Origin: Scolanthus callimorphus | Taxonomy: Eukaryota > Cnidaria > Anthozoa > Actiniaria > Edwardsiidae | Assembly (NCBI GenBank): GCA_033964015.1 | Contig: JAWWUD010000106.1 | Span: forward strand, 184,501-248,500 | Reading direction: 5' to 3' | Length of the DNA: 64,000 nt | In this document: positions 52,401 to 61,100 of the stretch, one piece after another | Layout: each line of letters begins with the position of its first letter | Position numbering within the stretch: position 1 is the first letter of the stretch | Position numbers and translations under genes: made by a program | Notes under the pieces: model-generated | Database searches by the model: none | Seen by the model: the letters and a program-made list of their open reading frames with translations, nothing else | Told to the model about the DNA's origin: nothing

Positions 52401-54574
52401 GCCGCCCTCGATCGCACCGGAAAAGAGTCAAGCCAGCCAAGTTCCTTGAGCGGCCAGTCCAGAAACTGGTTCTGCTGCATCCAACAGAGACCTAAGGGTT
52501 CGTTCCTGACGAGGAGCCATACAACACGATAAGTAGATTTAGATAGCATTTGATTATGAACATTGAACATTTATTGATTTGTTTTGAAATGTAAACATTT
52601 CAGAGGAGCCATGTAACGGCTTCCCAGCCTTGATTTTGCTTATCTTGATTTGATTGACGTATTATTTAGTTAGCTATATAACCGCGTGATCAGTTACGAT
52701 CAAACCGCATCGCCACGCCTCTGGATCTCAGTTAGCTCGTTCATAGCAAGGGAGTTGTCACCTATATTTTCGTATCGACCTTGCTTTATATCGGAGTTGT
52801 TGTTTCAAGAACTGGCAAGCGGGATTCTTATGTAAGTGATTTTAACTGTTCTCTTGTATTCGCTAGAAGTAATCGTCTCATTTAGATTGGTATTTCAAAT
52901 CTAAAGCGTAGTTTTCGCCGCAAGAATCAATAGCCTGTCGGATACATATTTGTGCCTAGGACTTTGGGTAATGTTTTGCATTAATGGAATGATTAGCAAT
53001 CTAGAAATTAGCAATTATAATAGTTACGAAAGTAAGACTGCTAGTTTCAGAACGTGCTCTTAGCCAAGTGTATTCTTAGATGTACGTGTTTCATTGCCTT
53101 TGGCTTCACGCCCAAATTGTATTCCAGAATTTATAGTTTTCGCTTTTCGCAAGAAACAATTGTATTGCCATGTCTTCTATTAGTAGATTGTTCATGCTCA
53201 TAGCCATTTTATTATTTCGTGATTCTATGCTTCGCATGTTAATTTATCTTAGAACATATCTACCTTTGAAAACTATGATCGGAATGTCACGATTATGTAT
53301 GCACGTGTATGTAACGTCTTAGTTAGATTTCGACCTTTTTGTATTGTATTTCAGTTTACGACTCGACTCGACTCACACGCCTCTTTTCGACACGGTGTTA
53401 TCGAATTTCGTCTCGTCACCCATCGTATAGTTGTCTAAAGAGTAATAAAGAGCCTGTAAAATATATCCCCGCGTTCATGGTTTCGATGACCGCAGCTACA
53501 GAAGTCGATCATATACTTGAGGACCTCTTGACCTGAGTTATACTTTGAGTATAGGGGATTTCATGTTTACAGTTTGGGCTCATTTGCATAAGCAGGGTCG
53601 AGATTCAGAATGTTTGAAGGAGCTCGAAAATAATCAGCACTGAATATGAATAGCGGACAGCAAATGAAACTTACTCTGAAAATTTGAAGGTTTAACATTC
53701 AGTTGTAAGGACAAAATGTTCATTTTGGTGAAATTATGTGGTCTAATGATCCATTTGCCACACAGCAATCCACTCATTTTTTAAAAACCTGCGCAGAGCC
53801 TCCAAAACGAACGTAAACGTCAATAACTTCTTAGGGATAGTATTAATTCACCTCGCGAACATCTTTATTACATTTTTCAAGAGCAAAGAGGCATTTTCAA
53901 TAGCCTTGAATTTATTGGGTGGCAAGAAGCTCATTAGCCCTCATGTTTTCTGTAAATTGAACTCGCTATGCGCCCATAATTTGAATGAAGAACGTAAAAC
54001 TTTCTAATTACACTTCATTCACCAGGCGCTATTGAAATTCAGACAATTTCTTTTTGTAGCTCCGTTACGCTTGCTGATTTTCACGGATGCTTCAAATATG
54101 TAAACACTGACGTCACAATATATCCGCCTATAGTTTTGTTCCTACGATTCCTATGGTGCTCCGTTCTATCCAAGAGCTAAAAATGTTTACAATCCAGCAA
54201 AAACTTACACATATACATACCTTTTCCAAGATGTCATTCGGTGCCGGTGCCTCGTTATATCCTACAATAGCGAAACACGCCCCAAAGACTGCAAACTGTT
54301 TTGCCACAACAGATGCTTTTTTTGAAACTTCTGAAAACAAGTCGATAGCAGCAGCAGCGGCATCACTCTTGAGATTTGCTTGGTCGAAGGCGTATGAAAG
54401 GGTATCGTTGAAGTATGCGATTGTGGGTGATGCTAGAGGGCTGACTGGCTCTGCTCCCGTCCCGGCGGGTTTGTATCCAGAATATTGACAAGGGGAACCA
54501 GAAGTCCACCAGGCGTCAACAAGATAGGCTGCTGTCAGCAGCTTTAGAGCTACCAATGCCAACAAGCACTTCAT
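40001..54574 (-). CDS. Secreted multi-exon protein, possibly Cry-toxin-like (copy B, open)
   Basis: Supported exons on the minus strand are 54,221-54,574 (signal peptide), 44,897-44,974, 42,606-43,040, a probable exon starting at 42,047, and a terminal exon ending at 40,001. The first three are phase 0 with GT-AG borders and stay open. The product begins with a cleavable signal, has no evident membrane anchor, and is helix-rich with few cysteines. Hydrophobic and amphipathic helices in exons 1 to 3 (AIVGYNEAPAP; FRPWCSLYLYNANTL) recall the Cry-like N-terminal domain of cnidarian CfTX-type pore formers. That assignment is inference from pattern only. An 8.15 kb Bel/Pao element sits in the first intron. 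The joined product is deliberately not given because it may be a toxin. Alternatively it is an unrelated extracellular protein. Confidence 0.5.
41931..42047 (-). CDS. Copy B probable exon 4
   Basis: After the acceptor gtgacacag at 42,048-42,056 the phase-0 frame reads FETNAFLNTSAMRWWTPF and continues to MPHCTSSAGINWLS before TAA at 41,931. The donor is not clear (gtagtg or gtgctc are candidates). Copy A has a changed acceptor and a one-base deletion in this segment, which fits a real exon that has decayed there. Confidence 0.4.
   Translation of the reverse strand, partial: FETNAFLNTSAMRWWTPFTRLMPHCTSSAGINWLSAPA
42114..42591. repeat. MITE filling most of an intron, copy B
   Basis: The counterpart of 19,169-19,645. 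It occupies 478 bp of the proposed 558 bp intron between exon 3 and probable exon 4 (42,048-42,605), starting 14 bp from the donor. Confidence 0.75.
42606..43040 (-). CDS. Copy B exon 3 (145 codons)
   Basis: Acceptor tctccacag, donor gtaaga, phase 0 both ends. Helical throughout, with an acidic middle (DDIMKDEPYFIIHRDAF) and the hydrophobic helix pair described for copy A. Relative to copy A most substitutions keep residue character (for example K/R and E/D changes), and the frame is intact. Confidence 0.68.
43150..43760 (-). other. Candidate internal exons, copy B
   Basis: Counterparts of the copy A candidates: about 43,645-43,745 (KFQSNVFAENASKL), 43,353-43,560 (NPKSFDSRVSDIESS) and 43,150-43,332 (GKTADFRTNVDVASDFENG, ending in TAG). 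Here the last one is open. Lack of strong splice signals keeps this tentative. Confidence 0.25.
44230..44575. repeat. G-rich MITE, copy B
   Basis: The counterpart of 21,491-21,844 with a G run of only 5. The terminal inverted repeats are intact. Confidence 0.75.
44897..44974 (-). CDS. Copy B exon 2 (26 codons)
   Basis: Acceptor ctgtag, donor gtgagt, phase 0 both ends. It encodes VGDAFEMMTDEMNKRID and then NLQTYVDES, an amphipathic helix. It is too short to be noticed without its duplicate. Conservation of both splice borders between copies supports it. Confidence 0.62.
45350..46238 (+). repeat. 5' LTR of the Bel/Pao element
   Basis: 889 bp, TG...CA ends. A polyadenylation signal aataaa is at 46,182-46,187, about 50 bp before the end. 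A gtaagt donor-like site is near 45,570. Confidence 0.92.
46314..47855 (+). pseudogene. Bel/Pao gag region, frameshifted
   Basis: The frame starts at ATG 46,314 (MEESARDIIENF) and shows a coiled-coil-like acidic N-terminus. The coding then moves by -1 near 46,700, again at the A-run near 47,050 (gcattaaaaagatac), and again near 47,850 at the ccaaaagg run before joining the pol frame. The third piece contains the Pao gag core (VKEPPIFSGDAFDYPSF, EKYTNAKANEVVRGF). Each shift equals a one-base deletion, so this copy would not make full-length Gag unless these are assembly errors. Confidence 0.75.
47817..52532 (+). CDS. Bel/Pao polyprotein (nucleocapsid, protease, RT, RNase H, integrase)
   Basis: One open frame of 1,571 codons. 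In order it has zinc knuckles (CSLCEQPHEITKC, CFGCLKSGHLSKAC) at about residues 93-160 and an aspartic protease active site LLDDGSDSTF at about 238. Reverse transcriptase has VMADIESMFYQV and the YVDD box at about 678. RNase H follows (HFSDASFKGYG, FWTDSKVVLGY). The integrase zinc finger (IHHFHNK, HRCVTCRKL) lies at about 1,170-1,215. The integrase core has VDYFGPY (about 1,244), RSDQGTNF (about 1,307) and the GGVWERQIRS region (about 1,358). A C-terminal DUF5641-like domain (IVLIKDDDNLPRNRW) is at about 1,458-1,530. All key residues are present. The first dozen residues are probably frame overlap, not the true junction with gag. Confidence 0.92.
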   Translation: MVPSRTRSTRQKAGSRPVSFADLVKFVKAEADLANDPIFSPDALRRERKGAFEKGQEKHRANSGVTPRAGSFVTEVSADRDDATWQSCNQQPKCSLCEQPHEITKCLEFKKKTLEERRDVVKTKGLCFGCLKSGHLSKACPARLTCEECDKSHPTLLHGAKPDRRNYKGAKPANPRTQTPKPAPTTREDPSPDPSANANANVCNSTGATGDVVTSMIVPVFVFHKDTPEKRVKTYTLLDDGSDSTFITSSLLEEIGVRGSDVSLRLNTMHGENRITTQRVDGLVVEAVGHGSPVDLPKAYARPAIPSSKDQVPSPETADKWPHLQGIRSLIPPVEEDLAVGLLIGCNCPKALKPKEVILGKDEEPYAIRTSLGWGIIGPIIPHLSAGGEESITCNRIFTCEIGGKTSNSKFVLENKAKEEMINPEEVKKMFEIDFSEHTLNDTGPISQEDKRFLELVGNGIRFEDGHYSIPLPFKTSDTKLPNNRSQAWSRIMSLKKRLLADDTYCKHYVDFMANIIEKGYAETVPESDLSDRNKPAFYINHHGVFNEKKGNKIRVVFNCSQQFQGESLNAHLLQGPDLTNTLIGVLARFRRAPVAVMADIESMFYQVRVPIEDRNMLRFFWFKDGDVNQDPQEFRMTVHLFGATSSPGCANFALKATADDNEETLGETAAEFVRRDFYVDDGLKSVESQGEAIELVRSVKEMCKRGGFNLHKFTSNKREVLEHIPVQDRAEDVKNLDLGHDTLPTERALGVLWCAESDAFKFSVALKDRPCTRRGILSTISSIFDPLGFVAPVLLEGKSLLQDLCRNNIGWDDPVPEEVQRRWMKWKTELADLQSFSIPRCYRPHDFGKPAKAEIHHFSDASFKGYGQCSYLRLINEEGRIHCSFVMGKARVTPLKPVTVPRLELTAAVLSVRVSEQLKKELGIELTDEIFWTDSKVVLGYISNSVRRFHVYVANRIQEIQEKSSTKQWRYVETASNPADDASRGLRPRELAQSKWSRGPEFLWKPESEWKNDESSDVTEISTDDPEVKKVVSMATELSTSWPSLVERIAHFSDWMRAKKAVALCRRYIRKLRYKVQRRLSMRKVRAQRKERCTPVSIQEIREAETIILRAAQRESKLDTSVSGPLGKLDPYVDTEGVIRVGGRLKSSSLSDQLIHPVVVPKSGHVTNLLIHHFHNKVHHQGRGITINEIRASGYWLIGASTTVASAIHRCVTCRKLRAKPQEQRMSDLPNDRLEPAPAFSYAAVDYFGPYEIVERRKPVKRYGVLFTCMASRAIHLEVAHTLETDSFICALRRFICRRGPVRQLRSDQGTNFVGARNELKMALKELDDKKIADELHQHQCDWFSFRMNVPSASHMGGVWERQIRSVRNVLNALLETNGSQLNDEALRTFLCEAESIVNSRPLTVESLNDPSSLSPLTPNHLLTLKTKVVLPPPGQFTNADQYSRKRWRRVQHLANEFWSRWKKEYLMTLQNRQKWSKVCRDMCVGDIVLIKDDDNLPRNRWQLARVAETYPSADGYVRKVKLAIADAALDRTGKESSQPSSLSGQSRNWFCCIQQRPKGSFLTRSHTTR
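52612..53500 (+). repeat. 3' LTR of the Bel/Pao element
   Basis: 889 bp, essentially identical to the 5' LTR. It is preceded by a short purine-rich stretch agaggagcca that may serve as the polypurine tract. Confidence 0.92.
54221..54574 (-). CDS. Copy B exon 1: signal peptide and mature N-terminus
   Basis: ATG at 54,574 (MKCLLALVALKL) opens a signal of about 21 residues ending near YLVDA, then WWTSGSPCQYSGYKP. An Ala-rich helix follows (SDAAAAAIDLFSEVSKK) and a hydrophobic segment (KQFAVFGACFAIVGY). The donor gtatgt is at 54,220, phase 0. A TTG three codons upstream is in frame but is not a plausible start. Copy A has lost one base here. Confidence 0.72.
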
Positions 54575-56082
54575 ACTGTGCAAATTTCAAACTCGGTGAA
54601 GATCAAACTGCGAAAAGCCACAACAAATGAGATTAAAGGGGCTATGTCGCGTTCTATAAAAAAAACCCGAACAGATCCTATATTGTACTTCAACTCAGTC
54701 TAAGAAATAAAAAGGAACTCCCATGATATAATTATTCTCATGTAAGATTTACCAGGTTTCGCTATTTAATTTCCAAGTTTGAAAACAGTTCAAGAACACT
54801 TCTCGATAACAAACCAATATATGTGTAGGTGTGTATTTTTCTGGCAGTTACCATCGTACGCATTGCTACGCGCGACCTCAAAATTCACTGTTGCGATTGG
54901 CGATTTTACGCAAGAAAACTGTAATGTTCATTTTCTTAAATATTCGAGGCAAGGAAGACAAACGATAGCTTAGAACCATTTTGGTTGATTTGGCAATCGA
55001 TTCGACACACTGAAGAAGCCGAATCCAACGGATTTTTTTGGTTTGATTGACAGCTAACATCGCCAGTCGCCCATCGCAACATCACGTTAAAAACAAATCG
55101 TGTCGGGTCGCAATTGAAGCCAAAAAGCTGACTTTGGTATCATTTTAAAGTTAAAAGAATGACGTTTTTGAACGTAAAACTATTTAGTACCTCCTCCGCC
55201 GGCCTAAATATAATAGAGGATGAAATTACTGCTTGCAGGGTAACTATTTAGTGAAACTTATTGCCAAACACAAGAGAGGTTCAAACAACCATCCTCGATG
55301 ACAGAAGTAAAAACCACCAACTATGACAGTCCTGTAAACACTAATGGAATCGGAAATTTCAATGTTCTAGATTAAATGAAGCACATCGGTAGACGCAGAG
55401 CGATACGGTCACGTTCATCCCTGAACCGGACCCAAAGTCATTACGGCAGCCTTGGTAACTTGTGGTAACTTGTAACTTGTGTGGTACCTTTTTGCCTATT
55501 TTGTTTGCTCAAATTTCAGGAACCAAATTACTTCCATATAGACTAAATGACCATCTATGGGGTCATGATAGATCATAGGGTGGCATTCAATAATACTCTT
55601 ATAGTAAAATCTTTTATAAAACTTCAGGCCATTTAATAACTACACAACTAAACAATCACCCCGAATTATGTCTGCCATGTTTTTTGTTTTCCTTCATGTT
55701 TTTTTGTTCACTGGTTTAGTTTAGTTTAATGTGCATCAATCCACCTCAAGTGATCTGATTGACGTTAGGGCCCCCCAAAGAGGGACAACTGGTAAAGTCC
55801 ATCTCTGGTAACCTAATTAAAAGTGGATCAATTTTTCCAGTTATCCTTTACCTAATTTACACAATTTTTCTTTCCTGTAATCGTCATCTAAAGAGTAAAC
55901 GTGTAACTAAATTTTTGATTCTCTACATTCAGTGTTGTCGCATGACCCAGATTCTGTAACTTCTAAATATCTAAGCAAAATAATTTCCTGTAAATCACGT
56001 TTAGAAAACCAGCGTGTAAGGCAAGCGCTATCTGTTTTAGAAAGAATTATAATTTCTAATCGGTACGTTCGATGATGTAATA

Positions 56083-56363
56083 GACCGATCCCTATTTTGA
56101 CGATAGCTCCGCCCACTCATAGCAAACAATTGGAAGTTTTCCCTACGGAATTCAAAATGTCCGAGCAACAAACTTGAATATCGAAGATTTTTCAATAATT
56201 ATTCAGCTTTTCAAGATAAAAATATAAAATCCAAATTGCATGCAACAACTTCTAACACCTCCCTGCAATCGGTGTCTTTTCCGCGCTCTATGCCAAAGAT
56301 AAAATTTGGCTTGTCCGACGTAGCAACAGTAACTAGGGGTATAACAATGAATGCGGGATCGGT
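56083..56363. repeat. MITE present only in copy B
   Basis: The ends agaccgatccct and gggatcggt pair. Copy A reads gatgatgtaattccctttgg uninterrupted at the site (about 29,292), while B is split by about 290 bp with aat repeated on both sides. Confidence 0.7.
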
Positions 56364-57737
56364 GAATTCCCTTTGGGAAGCCTTTTTCACATAAATAACA
56401 CTCCTTAACGTTGGTTGTCCACTTGACATCGCAAACTTCCTGTTGTCAACCGGGGCCAAATTGACAATACAGATGCGATCCTCCTAATACAATCGTTTGT
56501 CATTATTGTATAAAGTAGAAATATTTTCTATTCGCCTGAGCGAAGCGAAAGAGAATACAAACGTGGTTTATCATTTTTTTACGATGTTTTCCTCCAAGCA
56601 GTTTGGAGTCACCTTTCCGGGATGACACCTCTTTTAAAACAAGACTGGACAAAAAAAAATCGTTGTAATAAAAAAAAATCATCAGCCTGGTAGCATTTGT
56701 ATCCACATTAATTAGGCTACAAGAAATAGCATGTTTCACCTTCATATAGCCCTTTCTATCATTATAAAATATAGGCAAAATATTTAAGTATAGCATACCT
56801 TTTTGCAAATACGTTTTGACAGTCAAGATGACACCCCTTGCGTGTTCAGCGAGTGGTTTTTTTAACACCCTTCTTTTGATCGTTCGGCCAAAATCTGTCA
56901 CAAATAAATTATGCACGCCCCCTGCATGCAATTATCTGATAGCGAAATACGTAATCGACCACCTACAGAAAGACGCCAGGTGTTTTATAGCAAGTTTTAT
57001 TAGCGTGCCAAAATTGACTGGTATATTTCGGGTAACGTTATTTAAAAAATAGTCCAATAAATTTGGGGCATTAAAACACAATTTTAATGCAATTTTAATA
57101 GATTGATCGCCAAGTTTATCGTTTTCTTTTCTGCCCTGCTGATTTAAATAGTCAACAAATTCCTCGTGGATATCTACAGTGTTGTCTTGATTTCATTCAA
57201 TCCCTCAAATCGGCGAAAAATCATCCGAAAAGTCTCGGGAAGGCAGTTTCTCTCGAAAACTTTCCATTGTTTTTCATCCGAGTTTTACGGGTGCCCGAAA
57301 AATTCGGGTTAAACCAACGTAATTTTAAATACTTTAGAATATCAATATCCACGAATAGGATGTTCTAGACTATTCAAACCAGCAAGGTAGTAAAGAAAAT
57401 GAAAAACTTGAGGATCAATCTATTAAAATTGCAGAACAAATTTCTCGGGCCCGAGAATTCTCGAGTGTTTCGAGAAACGGGCCCCAAGGTCTCGAGACCA
57501 GTGGAAGCTATAATTTATTGCTCGTTATGTCCTATTTATGGACTAAAAGCCGAACTAGTCAGGAACAGGCTCGATACATGTGACAAAGCAAAGAAAAGAT
57601 GGGAACATGATTTTCATATGACACTTATTAATGCGGCACTATTTGTATTCTGAAAGAATCTACTTCAGGTTTGACATGGGACATTTAAATGGGCGGTTAC
57701 ATTTGTAATATAGAAAAAACTACCACAAAGAAAACGC

Positions 57738-58164
57738 AGAGTGGCTGTAGCCTACTCTTTCTTAAAGCTTCACTATATGAAAATGCTGGATGAATGATCC
57801 TTAGGGCACGTATTTGAATTTTTTCTATGGCATCCGATAGGTAGAGTGGTAGGTTTGCATATACAACACATGCGTACTCTAAGATAGGTCTTACTAGGGA
57901 AGTGTACACAATAACTACATCTGCAGACGGGACACCAGAGCGCTTAAGTGCCCTAAGAGCATAAAGACGACGGTTGGCCCTCTTCACTATAAAGTCGCAG
58001 TGAACCGCCCAAGTCAGATCTTCGGTCATATAAACCCCGAGTAGCTTAAATGATCTGACTTGCTCTAATACAACACCGCCCGTAGCAACTGGCGGACACT
58101 GATAACTATTATAGTGAAGAAAGGCGACTGACAGCACCTTACACTTCCCTGGATTCAATTGCAT
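57738..58164 (-). pseudogene. LINE reverse transcriptase fragment (CR1/L2/RTE-like)
   Basis: The open frame carries the conserved C-terminal RT block of animal LINEs: NPGKCKVL, FKLLGVYMTEDLTW, RRLYALRALKRSGV, VYTSLVRPILEYACVV and IQIRALRIIHP. It lacks the catalytic YADD part and the 5' end, and runs out at the junction with copy B, so it is a dead fragment. Its position exactly at the B boundary is noted as a finding. Confidence 0.8.
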
Positions 58165-61100
58165 GTTATTAGTGCAGGTGAACTCCTGAACTTCAGAACT
58201 TCAGACACTACATGTAAACCCTGCTGAAAATTAAATTGCTTTAATCCTGTGAAAACATTCTTCTTACAATTTCATATTAGAAAAATCAGAATAATCTGAC
58301 AGAGCAGTGCAATTACAGATAGACCGTCTATTAATAAAATACACCTTGCAGTCCAAAGACTGAATTACGTGAATAATTCTTCTGGAATCACACAAGAGAA
58401 AGTCAGATATGAAATCAGATCAAATTGTGTGATATTGTGTGTGTAAAGGTTGTGTGAGATAAAACAAATTAGCGTAACATAGGTGTGAAATAATACTTAC
58501 AAATGTTATTACAAACGTAATAAGCAGTTAAAATATATATGGCTAACACATTTACTAAACGTTTTTACATGATCGCCGTGTGGGAACCCGACAATTAATA
58601 ATGCCGGTTTACTTCCCGTCTGAAACTACAGGGTAAGTTTTAAGATCTAGTTTGCCCAGGGAGGTTATTCCAGTTTGGCGCCGCTATAGGCAAAGCTTCG
58701 TTTTAGGTCGGTACGTGGCTTAGAAAAAAATAACTTTTGAAATATTCAGAGTTTCGTAAAATATAGCCAGTTTGGCGCGAGCAAAACAAGTCATGCGTGA
58801 CAAAGGGCCTCACCCTCTTTAAGGCACCTATAGCTGAGGAAAACTCTTTGCATAACTCGTCAATCTGATCCCTCCAAGTGAATTAATTTAATTAGTATAG
58901 CAAATATGAGCAACGATTATTGATGTATTTTCCTACATGTAAACTTTCTATTTTAATGGCAATCCATATGACATACAAGACAGCGCAAAAGAAGGAGAAA
59001 AGGGTGCAGAATGGAAACAACGACGAATATATGAAGATGCAAAGAAAGTCAAAGCGACTTAGAAAGGTAAGCAAAATATTGCTTAAATCATGGCAGGTAC
59101 ATCATAATACATAATAAATGGGCTTGAAGATTACCCTAACATGCCTTGCAGCACAATATGTCATCAAAATTAACATGCAATGACAAATAAACTGAACTGG
59201 AAGTTCAGAATCTCAGACCAAGATGTATAAATGTGCAGTAAAATCCAGACTGCTAGATTTACTTTGAAGAAGGGCATTTTAACTTATTGCTCAATACTTA
59301 TGTTGTTACTATTTCTTATTTTACCTTTCTTTTTTACCTCCTATTTTTGTGGGGAGGGTCCTAATTTTTTTCGCGTTTCTAAAGGGAGGATCCAAATTTT
59401 TTTCACTCCTGCTTGGGGGAAGGTCATAATTTTTTCAGCAACATTTGGACGATGAAGAAGGTAAAACAGATACCGATAGTGGTTATTTCAGCAACTTCTC
59501 TCTCGCCATTTACAAGAACAACTGTATCCTTGACGAGGAATAGCAAACTCCCAAAAATGCTCTGCAATGATAGGCCTGGCGGACAAGTCGCTATATGTTT
59601 CAAAGAAGACCCTATATGTAAGCGCAGGTGAGTTTTCGACGTTACAAGCATAGAAATTCGTCATTTGGGCCGCATTTCGCGCACATGAATATTAGTAACT
59701 TCGTCATTTGCGGCGCGCAGTTGTGCGCATGAATAATATAACCTTGTTGGAGCCCATCAATAGAAGCTCTTATCTAACATACATAGTTGAGGTAGCGTAC
59801 TTCCTGGGCTCCTGAAGGCTTTGTTTACTATACCGTACACAAAACATGTTCATCTACCCTATCTCTGAGGCTTGATGAAATGTGTTTATCAACATTCGGG
59901 CACGAAACATATGCGACGCCCCTTTTCTGTAAGATGTCGTCAGTACTAGGTCTCAAATAGGGGACGGGAGAGCTGGGATCACGTTAGTCATTGTACTTAT
60001 AGAGGGAGGTTCACTGCATTTTTACCGTGTATACCAAACATCCTCACGAAAATAATCGAGGCGATAAATAATAACCGCGCTTCCTTATAGCTTTGACAGA
60101 AGTAAGAAAAAAGTATTTCTGCTATTAAGAAGAATGAAAGATACATTGCTTCACTCGGACAATAATCTATCTGACAGGTTTTACAGAACATATAAATGAC
60201 ATGGGGGAGGGTCGCAATTTTTTTTACCTACGACTTGGGAAGGGTCACATTTTTTTGTTATGTTCAAGGGGAGGGTCCTAATTTTTATTAGCCTTGTTTG
60301 AAAAAAATGGGAGCCCTCCCCCCGGTAAATAATGACACGTCCCTAAGCTGAGAGAAATTGCAGTTTGTGATGAGGAATAGAATAATCTTTGGTCCTTGTC
60401 ACAAACTGCCTTCATAAATACCAATTAATTTTCATGTTCGTGGGGGATTTACACATGACCACAGGAAAGCTGAAGGGAACGGAGAGCCCCTGATGGCATC
60501 TAGAATTGGAACGAGGTTGATCAAAACTCATAGTCAATTTGATGGAACCAGATAACACAGGGAATTCTAGGAGAAATCCAATCTTGGGAAAGCTAGTGTA
60601 GAAGCCGATTCCATTCCATTCCGATTCCAGCTACAATGAATGCCCCTGGTGCATGTCGGTAGCTAGGTGTTGCCCCCGTTGCACCCTTGTTTTGGTATGG
60701 TACATTCCAGTTGCATTGTTGAAGAAAGAGATCGTGTGCGCAAAAAGCTGGAATGGTCAATGATAAACCCTCATGCACGACTATGCACGCAGTGAGCCAT
60801 TCTCGTACCAGAGCCGGAAGCGAGAAGGCCCTGGGGACAGCCACTGACGCAAGCGTATCCGAAAATGACGCTTTTTAAGATAATATTACTTGAAGTACGT
60901 AGACTCGAAGGTGTAGATTAAAAAGGCGACTAGCAAACGAGCCGGGGAGCTCTGGCTACGAGAATACTTTGCGGCGATGTTTGTTAAAGCTACATTTGTA
61001 TGGTACAGGCGCCCACTAGTGACCAAAACACACGTGACTAAGATATCTCAAGATTATCATGACAGAGAGTGTTGTGAAGTGCCGTTACTTAAGGAGGCTG

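Larger units (their letters stand above)
45350..53500 (+). mobile_element. Bel/Pao LTR retrotransposon, nearly complete
   Basis: Two 889 bp LTRs (45,350-46,238 and 52,612-53,500) start TGTAACGG and end GCTACA. The target duplication GAAGT is at 45,345-45,349 and 53,501-53,505. Copy A near 22,631 shows the unoccupied site aaaacgaagtcgatcatata. By eye the LTRs differ at only about one base (gtgtaatcg against gtgttatcg), so the insertion is recent. The internal part has gag with three frameshifts and one long intact pol. No envelope gene is present. It lies in the first intron of the copy B gene, antisense to it. Confidence 0.93.
38012..57730. repeat. Segmental duplication, copy B
   Basis: The direct partner of copy A. 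B-specific insertions are a MITE at 38,599-38,752, the Bel/Pao retrotransposon at 45,350-53,500 and a MITE at 56,083-56,363. B also lacks 77 bp found in A near 15,070-15,150 and the right half of the 17,547-17,704 MITE. It carries the more intact copy of the secreted-protein gene. Confidence 0.9.

Noticed and set aside
58892..59114. Lysine-rich open frame and its antisense hydrophobic partner
   Set aside because: Low complexity, no start context, no splice signals and no second copy to support it.
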